A DNA stretch of 64,000 bases from Bradyrhizobium sp. SZCCT0231 (GCF_018130245.1 NZ_JAFCKP010000001.1:62001-126000), one strand, 5' to 3'. Numbered from the stretch's first letter, positions 8,007-18,467 are shown. A program made the numbers and translations. The notes: generated from the letters alone by a model not told the origin.

Positions 8007-8733
8007 GGCGCGCGCCCAGGAAGAATTCGAGATTGCCGTCGCCGCCCGTGATCGGCGAGGGGAACACCTCGATGTCGGTGCAGCCGAGCGAAGCGGCAAA
8101 GGCCGCGATGTCGTCGCAGATCTCCTGGTGCACGGCGGCGTTGCGGATGATGCCCTTCTTGTTGTGCTTCCGGTCCGCCTCGAATTGCGGCTTGATCAGT
8201 GCCAGCAGGCTCATCGGCGCGGCCGCTAGCGACAGCGCCACGGGCAGCACCGCCTTCAGCGAGATGAAGCTGACGTCGATGACGACGACATCGGGCCGCG
8301 CCGGCAGGCGCTTGCCCTCATAACTGCGGATGTCGGTCTCCTCCATCGACACGATCTTCGGGTGATCGCGCAGCGAGGGATGCAGCTGGCTGCTGCCGAC
8401 GTCGATTGCGAACACCAGGCTGGCGCCGTTCGCCAGCAGCACCTCGGTGAAGCCGCCGGTGGAGGCGCCGACATCGAGGCAGACATGGTCCTCGACATCA
8501 ATCGGGTAGCGCTCCAGCGCCCCGGCGAGCTTGACCCCGCCGCGGGAGACGTAGGGGTGCGCGGGCTCGGCCTGGATCACCGCGTCCTCAGCGATCGTCT
8601 CCGACGGTTTCGAGACCTGCTTGTCGTCGGCCGTGACGAGCCCGGCTTCGATGGCCGCGCGTGCCCGCGCCCGGCTCTCGAACAGGCCGCGCTCGACCAG
8701 CAATACATCCGCGCGCTTGCGGGGAGGGGGCAT
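7999..8733 (-). CDS. tlyA: TlyA-family rRNA 2'-O-methyltransferase / hemolysin homolog
   Basis: A 244-residue TlyA-family protein. An S4 RNA-binding domain comes first ([18 protein letters not shown], about residues 6-60). It is followed by an FtsJ/RrmJ-like methyltransferase fold with the SAM motif [15 protein letters not shown] and the conserved KPQFE. TlyA enzymes methylate ribose 2'-OH of rRNA cytidines; the old hemolysin label is historical. I chose the ATG at 8733, with GGAG six bases upstream, over a farther ATG. Its stop overlaps the start of the RumA-type methyltransferase gene, so the two RNA-modification enzymes are translationally coupled. Confidence 0.92.
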   Translation of the reverse strand: MPPPRKRADVLLVERGLFESRARARAAIEAGLVTADDKQVSKPSETIAEDAVIQAEPAHPYVSRGGVKLAGALERYPIDVEDHVCLDVGASTGGFTEVLLANGASLVFAIDVGSSQLHPSLRDHPKIVSMEETDIRSYEGKRLPARPDVVVIDVSFISLKAVLPVALSLAAAPMSLLALIKPQFEADRKHNKKGIIRNAAVHQEICDDIAAFAASLGCTDIEVFPSPITGGDGNLEFFLGARRG

Positions 8734-8937
8734 CGGATCTCCGGGGCGATGAAAGGCTAATGTAGCGATCAATCACGCGGCCGCCATCCGGACGCAAGCC
8801 GCGAACGCGGCCAGATCGTGCCGGACATCGATGGACGTCGTGGCCGGCGTCACCGGCGGGCAGCTGACTCGGTCGACATTTTATGAAGGGAATGGCGAAA
8901 AATTGGGATCGTGATGTGAGCCACAGCGCATGCTCTG

Positions 8938-9060
8938 CTCCCTCCCCCGCTTGCGGGAGAGGGCCGGGAGAGGGTTGTCGCCGCACGGAAGCTTCCCCTC
9001 GAGGAGAAAGCCCTCACCCGACGCTGCGCGTCGACCTCTCCCGCACGCGGGAGAGGTGAA
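8938..9060. repeat. CTCTCCCGC-type inverted intergenic repeat
   Basis: The 330-bp gap between tlyA and dxs holds a G+C-rich repeat with nested inverted copies of CTCTCCCGC/GCGGGAGAGG and a CCCTCACCCGACGCTGCGCGTCG core. This composition is typical of intergenic repeat units in Bradyrhizobium and its relatives. The last hairpin, CTCTCCCGC-A-CGCGGGAGAG, lies just after the dxs stop and may help end dxs transcription. I see no gene in the gap. Confidence 0.7.
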
Positions 9061-9064
9061 ACCA

Positions 9065-11005
9065 TCAAGCCAGCTTGACCGTCTCGGCCTTCACATCCTT
9101 GCCGAGCGCTTCGAACACCTTGGCGACGATGCCCTTGGCGTCGAGGCCGGCGCGGCCGTACATCGCGGCCGGCGTGTCGTGGTCCTGGAACACGTCGGGC
9201 AGCACCATCGAGCGGAACTTGACCATGCCGGTGTCGAGCACGCCCTGGTCGGTCAGGAATTGCGCGACATGCGAGCCGAAGCCGCCGACCGAGCCTTCCT
9301 CGATCGTGATCAGGATCTCATGGTCGCGCGCGAGCTTGAGCACCAGCTCGGTATCCAGCGGCTTCATGAAGCGCGCATCGGCGATCGTGGTCGACAGGCC
9401 GTGGGCGGCGAGCTCGTCGGCAGCCTTCTCGCATTCGGCGAGGCGCGTGCCGAAGGAGAGCAGCGCGATCTTGCTGCCCTGGCGGATCATGCGGCCCTTG
9501 CCGATCTCGAGCGGAATGCCGACTTCGGGCATCTCGATGCCGCGGCCTTCGCCGCGCGGATAGCGCAGCGAGCTCGGGCGATCGTCGATCGCGACCTGGG
9601 TCGCCACCATGTGCACGAGCTCGGCCTCGTCCGCTGCCGCCATGATCACCATGTTGGGCAGACAGCCGAGATAGGCGTTGTCGAACGAACCGGCGTGAGT
9701 CGCGCCGTCGGCGCCGACGAGGCCGGCGCGGTCGATGGCGAAGCGGACGGGCAGGTTCTGGATCGCGACGTCATGCACGATCTGGTCGTAGCCGCGCTGC
9801 AGGAAGGTCGAGTAGATCGCGCAGAACGGCTTGTAGCCTTCGCTGGCAAGACCGGCGGCGAACGTCACCGCGTGCTGCTCGGCGATACCGACGTCGAAGG
9901 TGCGGTCCGGGAACGCCTTGTTGAAGATGTCGACGCCGGTGCCCGACGGCATCGCCGCGGTGATGGCGACGATCTTGTCGTCCTTCTCCGCTTCCTTGAC
10001 GAGGCTCTGGCCGAACACGTTCTGATAGGCCGGCGCATTCGGCTTGGCCTTGGCCTGGGTGCCCGTCGCGACGTCGAACTTGACGACGGCGTGGTACTTG
10101 TCCGCGGAGGCTTCCGCCGGGCCGTAGCCCTTGCCCTTCTGCGTCACGACGTGGACCAGGATCGGGCCGGTCTCCATGTCGCGGACGTTCTTCAGCACCG
10201 GCAGGAGATGGTCGAGATTGTGGCCGTCGATCGGGCCGACATAATAGAAGCCGAGCTCCTCGAACAGCGTGCCGCCGTCCATCATGAAGCCGCGGGAATA
10301 TTCCTCGACGCGATTGGCGCGGTTGGCGAGGATCTTGGGCAGGCGCTTGTTGATCTGCTTGGCCGCATCGCGCAGCGTGCGATAGGTCTTGCCCGAGTAG
10401 AGGCGCGACAGATAGGCGCTCATGGCGCCGACCGGCGGCGCGATCGACATGTCGTTGTCGTTGAGGATGACGATCAGGCGCGAGTTCATCGCACCCGCAT
10501 TGTTCATGGCCTCGTAGGCCATGCCGGCCGACATCGCGCCGTCACCGATCACGGCGATAACGTTGTTCTTGCCGCCGGAGAGGTCGCGTGCCACCGCCAT
10601 GCCGAGGCCGGCGGAGATCGAGGTCGACGAATGCGCCGCGCCGAACGGATCGTAGTCGCTCTCGCTGCGTTTGGTGAAGCCGGACAGGCCGCCGCCAGTG
10701 CGCAGCGTGCGGATGCGGTCGCGCCGGCCGGTGAGGATCTTGTGCGGATAGGCCTGATGGCCGACGTCCCAGATCAGCCGGTCGCGCGGCGTGTCAAAGA
10801 CGTAGTGGATCGCGGTGGTGAGCTCGACCACGCCGAGGCCCGCGCCGAAGTGACCGCCGGTCACCGAGACGGCATCGATGGTCTCCTGCCGCAGCTCGTC
10901 GGCGACCTGGCGAACCTGCTCGACCTTGAGCTTGCGCAGGTCTTCCGGCGTCCGGATGGTGTCGAGAAGCGGCGTCTTACTGTATGCGTTCACGGCGATT
11001 TCCAA
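9065..11005 (-). CDS. dxs: 1-deoxy-D-xylulose-5-phosphate synthase
   Basis: A full-length 646-residue DXP synthase. It condenses pyruvate and glyceraldehyde 3-phosphate with thiamine diphosphate, the first step of the MEP isoprenoid pathway and also a source for thiamine and pyridoxal. The thiamine-binding motif begins [18 protein letters not shown], the transketolase pyrimidine domain has [14 protein letters not shown], and HGLS-type C-terminal residues are intact. Length and order match the family throughout. It lies upstream of tlyA and the RNA methyltransferase on the same strand, a common alphaproteobacterial order, but is separated from tlyA by a repeat-filled gap. Confidence 0.98.
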   Translation of the reverse strand: MEIAVNAYSKTPLLDTIRTPEDLRKLKVEQVRQVADELRQETIDAVSVTGGHFGAGLGVVELTTAIHYVFDTPRDRLIWDVGHQAYPHKILTGRRDRIRTLRTGGGLSGFTKRSESDYDPFGAAHSSTSISAGLGMAVARDLSGGKNNVIAVIGDGAMSAGMAYEAMNNAGAMNSRLIVILNDNDMSIAPPVGAMSAYLSRLYSGKTYRTLRDAAKQINKRLPKILANRANRVEEYSRGFMMDGGTLFEELGFYYVGPIDGHNLDHLLPVLKNVRDMETGPILVHVVTQKGKGYGPAEASADKYHAVVKFDVATGTQAKAKPNAPAYQNVFGQSLVKEAEKDDKIVAITAAMPSGTGVDIFNKAFPDRTFDVGIAEQHAVTFAAGLASEGYKPFCAIYSTFLQRGYDQIVHDVAIQNLPVRFAIDRAGLVGADGATHAGSFDNAYLGCLPNMVIMAAADEAELVHMVATQVAIDDRPSSLRYPRGEGRGIEMPEVGIPLEIGKGRMIRQGSKIALLSFGTRLAECEKAADELAAHGLSTTIADARFMKPLDTELVLKLARDHEILITIEEGSVGGFGSHVAQFLTDQGVLDTGMVKFRSMVLPDVFQDHDTPAAMYGRAGLDAKGIVAKVFEALGKDVKAETVKLA

Positions 11006-11625
11006 TTTGTCAGCGCCGGAAGGTCATTCCGGTGCGCGATGGGTTTGCACAATATCGGCGCAGCGCGAGTCCTCAAACCGTCGGAGCCACCTGCACGGGG
11101 CAAGGCCCCGTCTTCAAGCTTAGGTAAGCTTAAGTGCGCTCCGGTTCAGTCTCTGTGATCCCTGTCACTTAGATCGGCTTCGTCCGTCCCAAGCCAATTT
11201 CATTAGCAGTTTGAAGCACTTGTCGTCGGTAATCGGTGCCCACGCAAGGCTTGCAAAAAGCCACACTCCGCGCAGCTTTACACCAAAGCTTGGGCCAAAG
11301 CCAACCCGCCGGACCGATTAGGGGTATGCAGGTGCAACTGGCGGGCCAGAGTGGTTAACCTTGGCCCGGGATAAGGGGTTCCGGCCTTGCTCGGTTCCTG
11401 GCGGGCTTTTTGCCCGAATGAGAGCTTTTTCGCGCCCTCGGCGGCCGATTCTGGAACGGGGACGGAATCGATCCGCCGGCACGGAACCGCGATGGTTCAC
11501 GGAACAGCACCGTGTGATCCTGAAAAGGATGCGGCCACACTCCCCGTGAAAACGTTCTGCGGCCCTGCGTCTCGCGCGGCCCTGGGTGGTCAGGAGACTG
11601 AGCGGAAAAGTCTCGGCTTCATTCT
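11006..11625. other. Intergenic region between xseB and dxs, no gene seen
   Basis: About 620 bp without a convincing gene. Short frames on both strands have shuffled Arg/Pro/Ser-rich translations typical of non-coding high-GC DNA. The stretch probably contains the dxs promoter on its left side. I could not identify a clear -35/-10 pair or a hairpin terminator for xseB. Confidence 0.5.
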
Positions 11626-11877
11626 CTACTGGACGTCGAGCGGAGCAGTGCCGGTGGCCTGGCCGCTGGCATCGGTGGTGATCTTGTCGACGCGGGCCTC
11701 GGCCTGGCGCAACAGTTCCTCGCAGCGGCGCTTCAGGGCCTCGCCACGCTCGTAGATCGTCACGGATTCCTCGAGCGGCACCTTGCCGTCCTCGAGCCGC
11801 TTCACGATCGTTTCGAGTTCCTCGATCGCGCGCTCGAAGGTGAGCCTGGAGACGTCGACTTGAGTATTTTCGGCCAT
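11626..11877 (-). CDS. xseB: Exodeoxyribonuclease VII small subunit
   Basis: An 83-residue protein of normal XseB length and composition. The core reads FERAIEELETIVKRLEDGKV, then LEESVTIYERGEALKRRCEELL, matching the conserved helical hairpin that binds the XseA large subunit. ExoVII degrades single-stranded DNA. xseA is not in the window. It sits between the histone-deacetylase-like gene (75 bp upstream) and dxs, a usual alphaproteobacterial neighbourhood. Confidence 0.96.
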   Translation of the reverse strand: MAENTQVDVSRLTFERAIEELETIVKRLEDGKVPLEESVTIYERGEALKRRCEELLRQAEARVDKITTDASGQATGTAPLDVQ

Positions 11878-11951
11878 ATCCGTTTCCGATTGCCCGATTC
11901 GCTTTCACCTTGGAGAAAGCAGAGTTTTGCGGGCGCAATGTGGCGGGTGCG

Positions 11952-12881
11952 TCAAGCGCCCATCAGGGCGCCGACATGCGCCGTAACAGATTCTTTCAGT
12001 CCTTGCAGGTCATAGCCGCCCTCGAGCACCGAAACAATGCGGCCTCCGGCGGTCTTGTCGGCGAGATCCATCAGCTTGCGCGTCACCCAGGCATAGTCCT
12101 CGGCGCGCAGGTTCAGCGAAGCCAAGGGATCGCGATAATGCGCGTCGAAGCCGGCGGAGACGATCAGGAACTCGGGGCTGAATTTTTCGAGCTGCGGCAG
12201 GATCAGATTCTCGAACGCGGAGCGGAATTCCGGGCCGCCGTCCTCGGAGGCGAGCGGCGCATTGACGATGGTGTCGTGATCGCCGCGCTCGCTCTTCGCG
12301 CCGGTGCCTGGAAACAGCGGCATCTGGTGCGTCGAGCAGTACATCACGGTCGGGTCCGACCAGAAGATGTCCTGCGTGCCGTTGCCGTGATGCACGTCGA
12401 AATCGACGATGGCCGCGCGCTTGATGCCGTATTTGCGCTGGGCGTGGCGCGCGGCGATCGCGACATTGTCGAAGAAGCAGAAGCCCATCGGCTTGCCGAT
12501 CTCGGCGTGATGGCCGGGCGGGCGGACCGCAACGAAGGCGTTGCGGTGCTCGCCCGTCATCACCGCTTCGGTCGCCGCAACCGCGCCGCCGACGCCGCGC
12601 ATCACCGCTTCCCACGTGCCCGGGGACATCGAGGTGTCGCCGTCGATATAGACCTGCCCGCTGGTCGGCGCGATGTGGCGCAGCTCGGTGACGTAATGCT
12701 CGTTGTGGCAGAGCGTGACGAGGTCGAGATCGCCCTCCGGCGCCTCCTCGCGCGCCAGGAACTGGAAGCGCTCATGCGACAAAGCTTCTTCCACCGCGCG
12801 CAGACGATCCGGCCTCTCAGGGTGTCCCGGCGGCGTGACATGGTCGAGGCAGGCCTTATGGGAAAGGAGAAGCGTGCTCAT
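11952..12881 (-). CDS. Histone-deacetylase-family amidohydrolase
   Basis: A 309-residue zinc-dependent deacetylase of the arginase/HDAC fold (class II bacterial HDAC-like, AcuC/HDAH type). Visible catalytic segments are RPPGHHAE (His dyad), then FDVHHGNGTQD (metal-binding D-x-H) and SAGFDAHYRDPL (second metal Asp). It probably removes acyl groups from acetylpolyamines or from proteins; the substrate is not fixed by sequence. Start chosen at the ATG at 12881, which follows GAGG by about nine bases. It is immediately upstream of xseB on the same strand. Confidence 0.93.
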   Translation of the reverse strand: MSTLLLSHKACLDHVTPPGHPERPDRLRAVEEALSHERFQFLAREEAPEGDLDLVTLCHNEHYVTELRHIAPTSGQVYIDGDTSMSPGTWEAVMRGVGGAVAATEAVMTGEHRNAFVAVRPPGHHAEIGKPMGFCFFDNVAIAARHAQRKYGIKRAAIVDFDVHHGNGTQDIFWSDPTVMYCSTHQMPLFPGTGAKSERGDHDTIVNAPLASEDGGPEFRSAFENLILPQLEKFSPEFLIVSAGFDAHYRDPLASLNLRAEDYAWVTRKLMDLADKTAGGRIVSVLEGGYDLQGLKESVTAHVGALMGA

Positions 12882-13013
12882 CAGGTCGGCCTCATGGAAA
12901 ACGGCTCTTGACGTCGCTTGGCGCATCCGGCGCCAAAACGCAATGCAAAACCCAATCTAGGCATTTGGGCGGCAATGGCAAAGGGTCGTCCCGATCTGGC
13001 CGTTTGATCCGGA

Positions 13014-14669
13014 TCAATTCACGCGCAGGATGCGGCTCGGCGGCAGCGGACCGATCGGTCCGTGTGCCCGGAAGAACGCGAACAGCGCGTCCGCATCGTA
13101 GCCGCCATATTGCGGCGCCGTGCCCTGTTTGGCGACGGTAAACCCGTCTCCGCCGACGGCGAGGTAATCGTTGAGCGTGACGCGGTAGCCGCTTCCAGGT
13201 TCGATCGGCCTGCCGTTGAGCGTCATCTTCTCGAGGCTGACGCGCTCGCCGAATGGCTTCGATGCGTCCCAAGTATAGCTGAACCCGTTCGACACCTGGA
13301 GAATCCGTGGCCGCTTCGGGTCCAGCCATTGCTGCTCGAGCATGTCCTTGAGCTGGCTGCCCGTCAGCGTCATGGTGACGAGGCGGTTGCGGAACGGCTG
13401 GCTGGCGAAGACATCGCCGAACGTGATCGCGCCATTCTCCTTCGGAACGATGTCGGTGCGGATGCCGCCGGGATTGGTGAGCGCGATGACAGCGCTGCCA
13501 TCCTTCGCATCGCGGGTTGCGAGCAATTGCGCGTCGGCAATGATATCGCCAAGCGCGCTTTCGCCGGCCTCGTTCGGCACGCGCGACAGCGTCTGCGTCA
13601 CCGAACCGGCCGGCCGGTTGGCGATCGGCGCAGAGAGCTTGTCGTAGGCGTCGATCAGAGCGGTCTGCTCGGGATCCTTGGCCAGCGAAGCATTGGCGAC
13701 GATGACATTCTCGGCCTTGGCGCTGACGATGTCGCGCGTTGCGGGATCGAGCTTGAGATCGATCGCGGTGACCAGCGTGCCGTATTTGTCGCCGCTGGTG
13801 ACGAGCCGCCCGTCGATATCGCAGACATAGGCGCGGTGGGTGTGGCCGCTGACGACGACGTCGACGGCACGGTCGAATTTCTTGACGATGTCGACGATCG
13901 GCCCCGTGATGGCGGGGCATTCATTGTAGTCGCCGGCGGGCTCGCCGCCCTGGTGGATCAACACCACGATCGCTTCGACGCCGCGCGCTTTCAGCGGCGG
14001 CACCAGCGCGTTCACCGTCTCGGCCTCGTCGCGGAATTCGAGCCCGGCAATGCCCGCTGGCGAGACGATGCCCGCGGTCTCCTTCAAGGTCAGCCCGATG
14101 AAGGCGACGGGGATGCCGTCGAATTCCCGGATCTCGTAGGGCGGCAGCACGCTCTTGCCGGTCGCGGTCTCGACGGTGGACGCCGCGAGGTAACGGAATT
14201 TGGCGCCCGTGAAGGGGTGCGGTCCCTGGCAGCCGTCGACCGGATGGCAGCCGCCGCTCTGCATGCGCAAGAGCTCGGTCTTGCCCTCGTCGAATTCGTG
14301 ATTGCCGACCGAGCTGATCGCAAGGCCCATCGTCGAGAGCGACTCGATCGAGGGCTCGTCGTGGAACATCGCCGACAGGAACGGGCTCGCGCCGATCAGA
14401 TCGCCGGCCGCGACGAAGATGGTGTTCCTGCGCCCCTCGCGCAGCTGCTTCACCAGCGTCGCCATGTATTCGGCACCGCCGGCCGCCACCATCACCTTCT
14501 TGGTCTTGTCTTCAGGGTCACTGATGCGGATGCCGCCCGGCGGCGGCCGCAGATGGCCGTGAAAATCGTTGATCGCGAGGACGCGCAGCTCGACGGGGGC
14601 GGCAGTCTGGGCAGAGGCGGGAAGGGCGCAGGTCAGCGCGAGTGCGGCAAGGATGGATCGGTATTGCAT
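13014..14669 (-). CDS. Periplasmic 5'-nucleotidase / metallophosphatase
   Basis: A 551-residue secreted protein of the UshA/5'-nucleotidase family. A signal peptide (MQYRSILAALALTCALPASA) is followed by a calcineurin-like metallophosphatase domain with AINDFHGHL, AGDLIGASP, GNHEFDEG and SGHTHRA. A C-terminal substrate-binding nucleotidase domain follows, with NPGGIR and NDYLAVGGDG. It should hydrolyse extracellular nucleotides for phosphate and nucleoside salvage. The start is the ATG at 14669; the longer frame upstream runs through a repeat and is spurious. Single gene, no operon partner. Confidence 0.94.
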   Translation of the reverse strand: MQYRSILAALALTCALPASAQTAAPVELRVLAINDFHGHLRPPPGGIRISDPEDKTKKVMVAAGGAEYMATLVKQLREGRRNTIFVAAGDLIGASPFLSAMFHDEPSIESLSTMGLAISSVGNHEFDEGKTELLRMQSGGCHPVDGCQGPHPFTGAKFRYLAASTVETATGKSVLPPYEIREFDGIPVAFIGLTLKETAGIVSPAGIAGLEFRDEAETVNALVPPLKARGVEAIVVLIHQGGEPAGDYNECPAITGPIVDIVKKFDRAVDVVVSGHTHRAYVCDIDGRLVTSGDKYGTLVTAIDLKLDPATRDIVSAKAENVIVANASLAKDPEQTALIDAYDKLSAPIANRPAGSVTQTLSRVPNEAGESALGDIIADAQLLATRDAKDGSAVIALTNPGGIRTDIVPKENGAITFGDVFASQPFRNRLVTMTLTGSQLKDMLEQQWLDPKRPRILQVSNGFSYTWDASKPFGERVSLEKMTLNGRPIEPGSGYRVTLNDYLAVGGDGFTVAKQGTAPQYGGYDADALFAFFRAHGPIGPLPPSRILRVN

Positions 14670-14726
14670 GGAACCGAGACTAGTCGTTCCGCGCGAAGAT
14701 TTCACGATGCTTTGTCGTGAACGTGC

Positions 14727-14860
14727 CGCGCTTTCTTCCTTCTCCCCTTGTGGGAGTGGGTGGCGCGGACGAAGTCCGCGACGGATGAGGGGTTCTATCC
14801 GCGAATAACCATGTGAGAGAGATGCTCGCGGAAACAACCCCTCACCCCCGTCGTCCGGCG
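14727..14860. repeat. Intergenic repeat with CCCCTCA/TGAGGGG arms
   Basis: Within the 515-bp gap between the nucleotidase and the MFS gene lies a repeat unit: CTTCTCCCCTTGTGGGAG, GCGGACGAAGTCCGC, TGAGGGGTT and, about 70 bp on, AACCCCTCACCCCC. The arms can pair. This is the same general class as the repeat after dxs. The remaining bases up to 15184 show no gene; short frames there are low-complexity and lack ribosome sites. Confidence 0.6.
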
Positions 14861-15184
14861 GGGTGCGCAGCAGCTTGCGCGAGGTCGCGGCTGCCTCGGC
14901 CGGAAGCCGGCAGATCGTTCCGCGACGATGTTGCCATTCGGCATGAGCGCTCCCTGCGCGCGCCGCGATGCTTGTCGCTCGCGAGTGTTGCGAAATATCA
15001 GCCGACATCATCTCGCAGGCCTGCCAATGCGCTCGCTCAATCTTTCGGCGCTGAATTCCCGTAAGTTTGATGCATGGCACCCGCGGCCGTCGCGCATCGC
15101 AACAGTTAGCTACAATGTTTCATTTGAAAAACCGGTGGTTGTAGTGCACGATCCGGCCCTGTTCCATTTGACGGACTGCTCGAT

Positions 15185-16420
15185 TTGACGATTGCCGCAA
15201 CCCGTATTGACGAATCCTCGCCGCATTACCGCGGCTGGCGCGTCGTGCTGGCCTGCTTCCTGATGGCCTTCTTCATGTTCGGCTTCGGCCTCTATGGCCA
15301 GGGCGTCTATCTCGCCGAGCTCCAGCGTGCCCATGGCTGGCCGGGCACGCTGGTTTCCGCGGCCAGCACCTTCTCGTTTCTCCTGACCTCCGTGCTCGTC
15401 ATCTTCACCGACGATCTGCTCGGGCGCATCGGGCTGCGCTCGCTGATCCTGTGCGGCCTGTCGGCGCTCGGCGCCTCGACCGTGCTGCTGGCGCTGATGC
15501 AGACGCCCTGGCAGCTTTATCTCGCTTATGCGCTGATGTCGGTCGGCTGGACCGGGATGGGGACGGTTGTGATCGCGACCGTGCTGAATTCCTGGTTCGA
15601 GCGTCGGCGCGGGCTCGCGCTCAGCCTCGCCTTCAACGGCGCGACCTGCGGCGGCATCATCCTCGTCCCGCTGCTGCTGTCGCTGACCGGCAGCATCGGC
15701 TTCCGTTCCGCGATGCTGGCGGCCACGGTCGCGATGATGGTGCTGGTGCTGCCTGTCGTCGTGATCTTCATCGGCTGGCCTGCCGGGATGTCGCGGGCAT
15801 CGGGCGGACGTTCCTCCGGCTTCGCCGCGCCGGTTCACTCGCGCAAGGCGCTGCTCGCCAACGCGGCATTCTGGACCATGGTGCTCCCGATAGCGGTGGC
15901 GCTGCTGGCGCAGATGGGATTCATCATCCACCAGGTGAGCTTTCTCGAGCCGCTGATCGGGCGCGCCAGTGCCGGCCTTGCCGTGACCATCATGGCGGTG
16001 ATGGCGATGGTCGGCCGCCTCTCGCTCGGCCTGTTCGTCGACCGGCTCGATCCGCGTCTCGCCTGCGCGGTGTCGATGACGAGCCAGGCGGCGGCGCTGC
16101 TCGTTCTCCTGCAGAGCACGAGCCCGACGATGCTGCTGCTGTGCTGTGCCGTTTACGGCTTCTCGATCGGCAACATGATCACGTTCCCGCCCTTGATCAT
16201 CCAGCGCGAGATCGGCGCCAGCGCCTTCGCCGCCGCGATGGGTTTGGGCACCTCGATCAGCGGCATCGTCAGCGCCTTCGGCCCGGGCATCGTCGGTGTC
16301 GTGCGGAGCGTTACGGGCAATTACACGACGGCGTTCGCGCTGTGCATGGTGCTCGATCTCGCCGCGGCGGGCGTGGTCCTGTGGCGGCCGGGGAGAAGGG
16401 CCGAGGTCGCAGCTTCGTAG
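15185..16420 (+). CDS. MFS transporter (monocarboxylate/oxalate-type)
   Basis: A 411-residue major facilitator with about 12 membrane helices. The N-terminal stretch HYRGWRVVLACFLMAFFMFG is typical of the oxalate/formate- and monocarboxylate-antiporter-like MFS group. Helix 5 carries GATCGGIILVPLLLSL, and the second half repeats the RLSLGLFVDRLDPR loop motif. The start is TTG at 15185 in a frame with no better start nearby. It is a single gene between two repeat elements. The substrate is unknown; small organic acids are the usual cargo of close families. Confidence 0.85.
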   Translation: MTIAATRIDESSPHYRGWRVVLACFLMAFFMFGFGLYGQGVYLAELQRAHGWPGTLVSAASTFSFLLTSVLVIFTDDLLGRIGLRSLILCGLSALGASTVLLALMQTPWQLYLAYALMSVGWTGMGTVVIATVLNSWFERRRGLALSLAFNGATCGGIILVPLLLSLTGSIGFRSAMLAATVAMMVLVLPVVVIFIGWPAGMSRASGGRSSGFAAPVHSRKALLANAAFWTMVLPIAVALLAQMGFIIHQVSFLEPLIGRASAGLAVTIMAVMAMVGRLSLGLFVDRLDPRLACAVSMTSQAAALLVLLQSTSPTMLLLCCAVYGFSIGNMITFPPLIIQREIGASAFAAAMGLGTSISGIVSAFGPGIVGVVRSVTGNYTTAFALCMVLDLAAAGVVLWRPGRRAEVAAS

Positions 16421-16440
16421 CTTGAACTGGGTTGCCTCTC

Positions 16441-16573
16441 GTGCCCCGGACGCAGCGCAGCGCTACTTCAGCGGTGCGCTGCAGAGCCGGGGCCCATGTC
16501 GCCGCGATCTCTTCCTTGGCGTGGGTCCCGGCTCTGCGCAGCAACGCGACGCGTTGCAGCGCGTCCGGGACAC
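16441..16573. repeat. GTGYCCCGGACGC palindromic repeat
   Basis: A 133-bp palindromic intergenic element between two convergent genes. The ends GTGCCCCGGACGC and GCGTCCGGGACAC are inverted copies, and the interior has paired AGCGCAGCGC/GCTGCGC arms. This is a third distinct repeat family in the window. Its position between convergent ends suits a bidirectional stop, but no U-run is seen. Confidence 0.75.
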
Positions 16574-16583
16574 GTGAAGCAGC

Positions 16584-18362
16584 CTACCCCAGCAAGACCG
16601 CGTCCGCCGCCGCCACCGACTCCGCGCTCTCCGTCACGGTGCGCTCGAGCGCGCCGGCCTGCACACTGATGTTCTCGGCGAAGAAACGCGCGAGCGAGAC
16701 ATAGCGCACGGCATCCGTATTGCCGTCGGCCTTTGCGGCGAGCGCCTCGGAGGCGAGCAGGCAGCCGCCAAGCGTCGCGCCGAACTGCTGCAGATACGGC
16801 GTCGCACCGGCAAGCGCCTCGTTGGGCGCGGACGTAACGCGCTCCAGCAGCCATTTGCTGGTGCGCGCCAACGCGTCGAGCGCTTCACGCAATTTCACGC
16901 CCGCGGTGCCGAAGGCGGGGTCGTTGGAGGCCTCCACTTGGCTGACGGTTGCCGAGAGCTCGTCGAGCAGCGCCCACACCGACGCGCCGCCATTGGCCGC
17001 GAGCTTGCGCATGACGAGATCGATCGCCTGGATGCCGTTGGTGCCCTCGTAGATCGCGGTGATGCGGGCATCGCGGTAGTGCTGGGCCGCGCCGGTCTCT
17101 TCGATGAAGCCCATGCCGCCATGCACCTGCACGCCGAGATAGGCGACCTCGTTGCCGATATCGGTGGAATAGGCCTTGGCCATCGGCGTGAGCAGCGCCG
17201 CGCGTGCTGCCGCATCAGTGCGCACCTTCGCGTCCTTGGCGCGCGTCGAGACGTCGATCGCGACGGCGGTCGCATAGCAGATGGTGCGCGCGGCCGCGGT
17301 CTGCGCCCGCATCCGCATCAGCATGCGCTTGACGTCGGGATGCACGAAGATCGCATCCGAGCCGTCGTCCGTCTTGCCGACGGCGCGGCCCTGCTTCCGC
17401 TCCTGGGCGTAGGACAGCGCCTGCTGGTAGGCCCGGTCGGCAACGCCGACGCCCTCCAGGCCGACGCCGAGGCGGGCCTGGTTCATCATCGTGAACATGC
17501 AGCGCATGCCCTGGTTCTCTTCGCCGATCAAAAAGCCGATCGCGCCGCCATGATCGCCCATGGTCATGGTGCAGGTCGGCGAAGCATGCATGCCGAGCTT
17601 GTGCTCGACGCCGGAGGCGAAGATGTCGTTGCGCTGCCCCAGCGAGCCGTCCGCATTGACCATGAACTTGGGAACGAGGAACAGCGAGATGCCCTTGGTG
17701 CCGGCGGGCGCATCCGGCAGGCGCGCCAGCACGAAATGCACGATGTTGTCGGTCATGTCGTGCTCGCCATAGGTGATGAAGATCTTCGTCCCCTTGATGC
17801 GATAGGTGCCGTCGGCCTGCTTTTCGGCGCGGGTGCGCAGCGCGCCGACGTCGGAGCCGGCCTGCGGCTCGGTCAGCTGCATCGTGCCGGTCCATTCGCC
17901 GGAGACCAGCTTTTCGAGATAGATCTTCTTCAGCTCGTCGCTGCCATGCGCATCCAGCGCCTCCATCGCCGAGGCCGTCAGCAGCGGGCAGAGGCCGAAG
18001 GCGACGTTGGCGGCGCTCCAGATCTCGCTGCAGGCGGCGTTGATCGCGAGCGGCAGGCCCTGGCCGCCGAAATCTTCGGGGCCCGACACCGCGTTCCAGC
18101 CGCCCTCGGTCCAGCGCTTGTAGGCGTCAGGCCAGCCCGGTGCGGTCGTGACCTTGCCGCCCTCGAGCTTGATGCCGTGCTCGTCGCCGACCTTGTTGAG
18201 CGGCGCCAGGACGTCCGAAGCGAACTTGCCGGCTTCCTCCAGCACGGCGGCCGCGAGGTCGGCGTCGAAATCGCCATAATGACCGGCTTCCACGGCGGCC
18301 TTGAGGCCCGCGCCATGGTTGAGCGACAGCAGCATGTCAGAAATCGGCGCGCGGTAGGTCAT
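16584..18362 (-). CDS. Acyl-CoA dehydrogenase, long form
   Basis: A 592-residue FAD acyl-CoA dehydrogenase of the long (about 600 aa) branch with an extra C-terminal helical domain. Visible motifs are MQLTEPQAGSDVGALRT (substrate/FAD loop), KIFITYGEHD and GVQVHGGMGFIEETG. ARITAIYEGTNGIQAIDLVMRK carries the glutamate at the usual catalytic-base position of this branch. It introduces the alpha-beta double bond into acyl-CoA esters during beta-oxidation, passing electrons to ETF. It is monocistronic as far as the sequence shows. Distinct from the 392-residue paralogue at 50911. Confidence 0.95.
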   Translation of the reverse strand: MTYRAPISDMLLSLNHGAGLKAAVEAGHYGDFDADLAAAVLEEAGKFASDVLAPLNKVGDEHGIKLEGGKVTTAPGWPDAYKRWTEGGWNAVSGPEDFGGQGLPLAINAACSEIWSAANVAFGLCPLLTASAMEALDAHGSDELKKIYLEKLVSGEWTGTMQLTEPQAGSDVGALRTRAEKQADGTYRIKGTKIFITYGEHDMTDNIVHFVLARLPDAPAGTKGISLFLVPKFMVNADGSLGQRNDIFASGVEHKLGMHASPTCTMTMGDHGGAIGFLIGEENQGMRCMFTMMNQARLGVGLEGVGVADRAYQQALSYAQERKQGRAVGKTDDGSDAIFVHPDVKRMLMRMRAQTAAARTICYATAVAIDVSTRAKDAKVRTDAAARAALLTPMAKAYSTDIGNEVAYLGVQVHGGMGFIEETGAAQHYRDARITAIYEGTNGIQAIDLVMRKLAANGGASVWALLDELSATVSQVEASNDPAFGTAGVKLREALDALARTSKWLLERVTSAPNEALAGATPYLQQFGATLGGCLLASEALAAKADGNTDAVRYVSLARFFAENISVQAGALERTVTESAESVAAADAVLLG

Positions 18363-18467
18363 GGCTCACTCCCCGAAAACAGATATTGGCGCCGTATTCC
18401 CATGAAACGGGGGCGGTCTCAACTGGGGGGACGCCGGATTGTCTGGCCGGAACGGGGAGGGCCGATG

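Noticed and set aside
8930-11158. 742-residue open frame on the plus strand opposite dxs
   Set aside because: It is exactly antisense to a full-length, well conserved dxs. Its translation is His/Arg/Asp-rich, as expected from the complement of high-GC codons, and it has no recognisable domain.
11318-11938. 206-residue minus-strand frame overlapping xseB
   Set aside because: It overlaps a certain gene in another frame and its remainder is low-complexity; no ribosome site.
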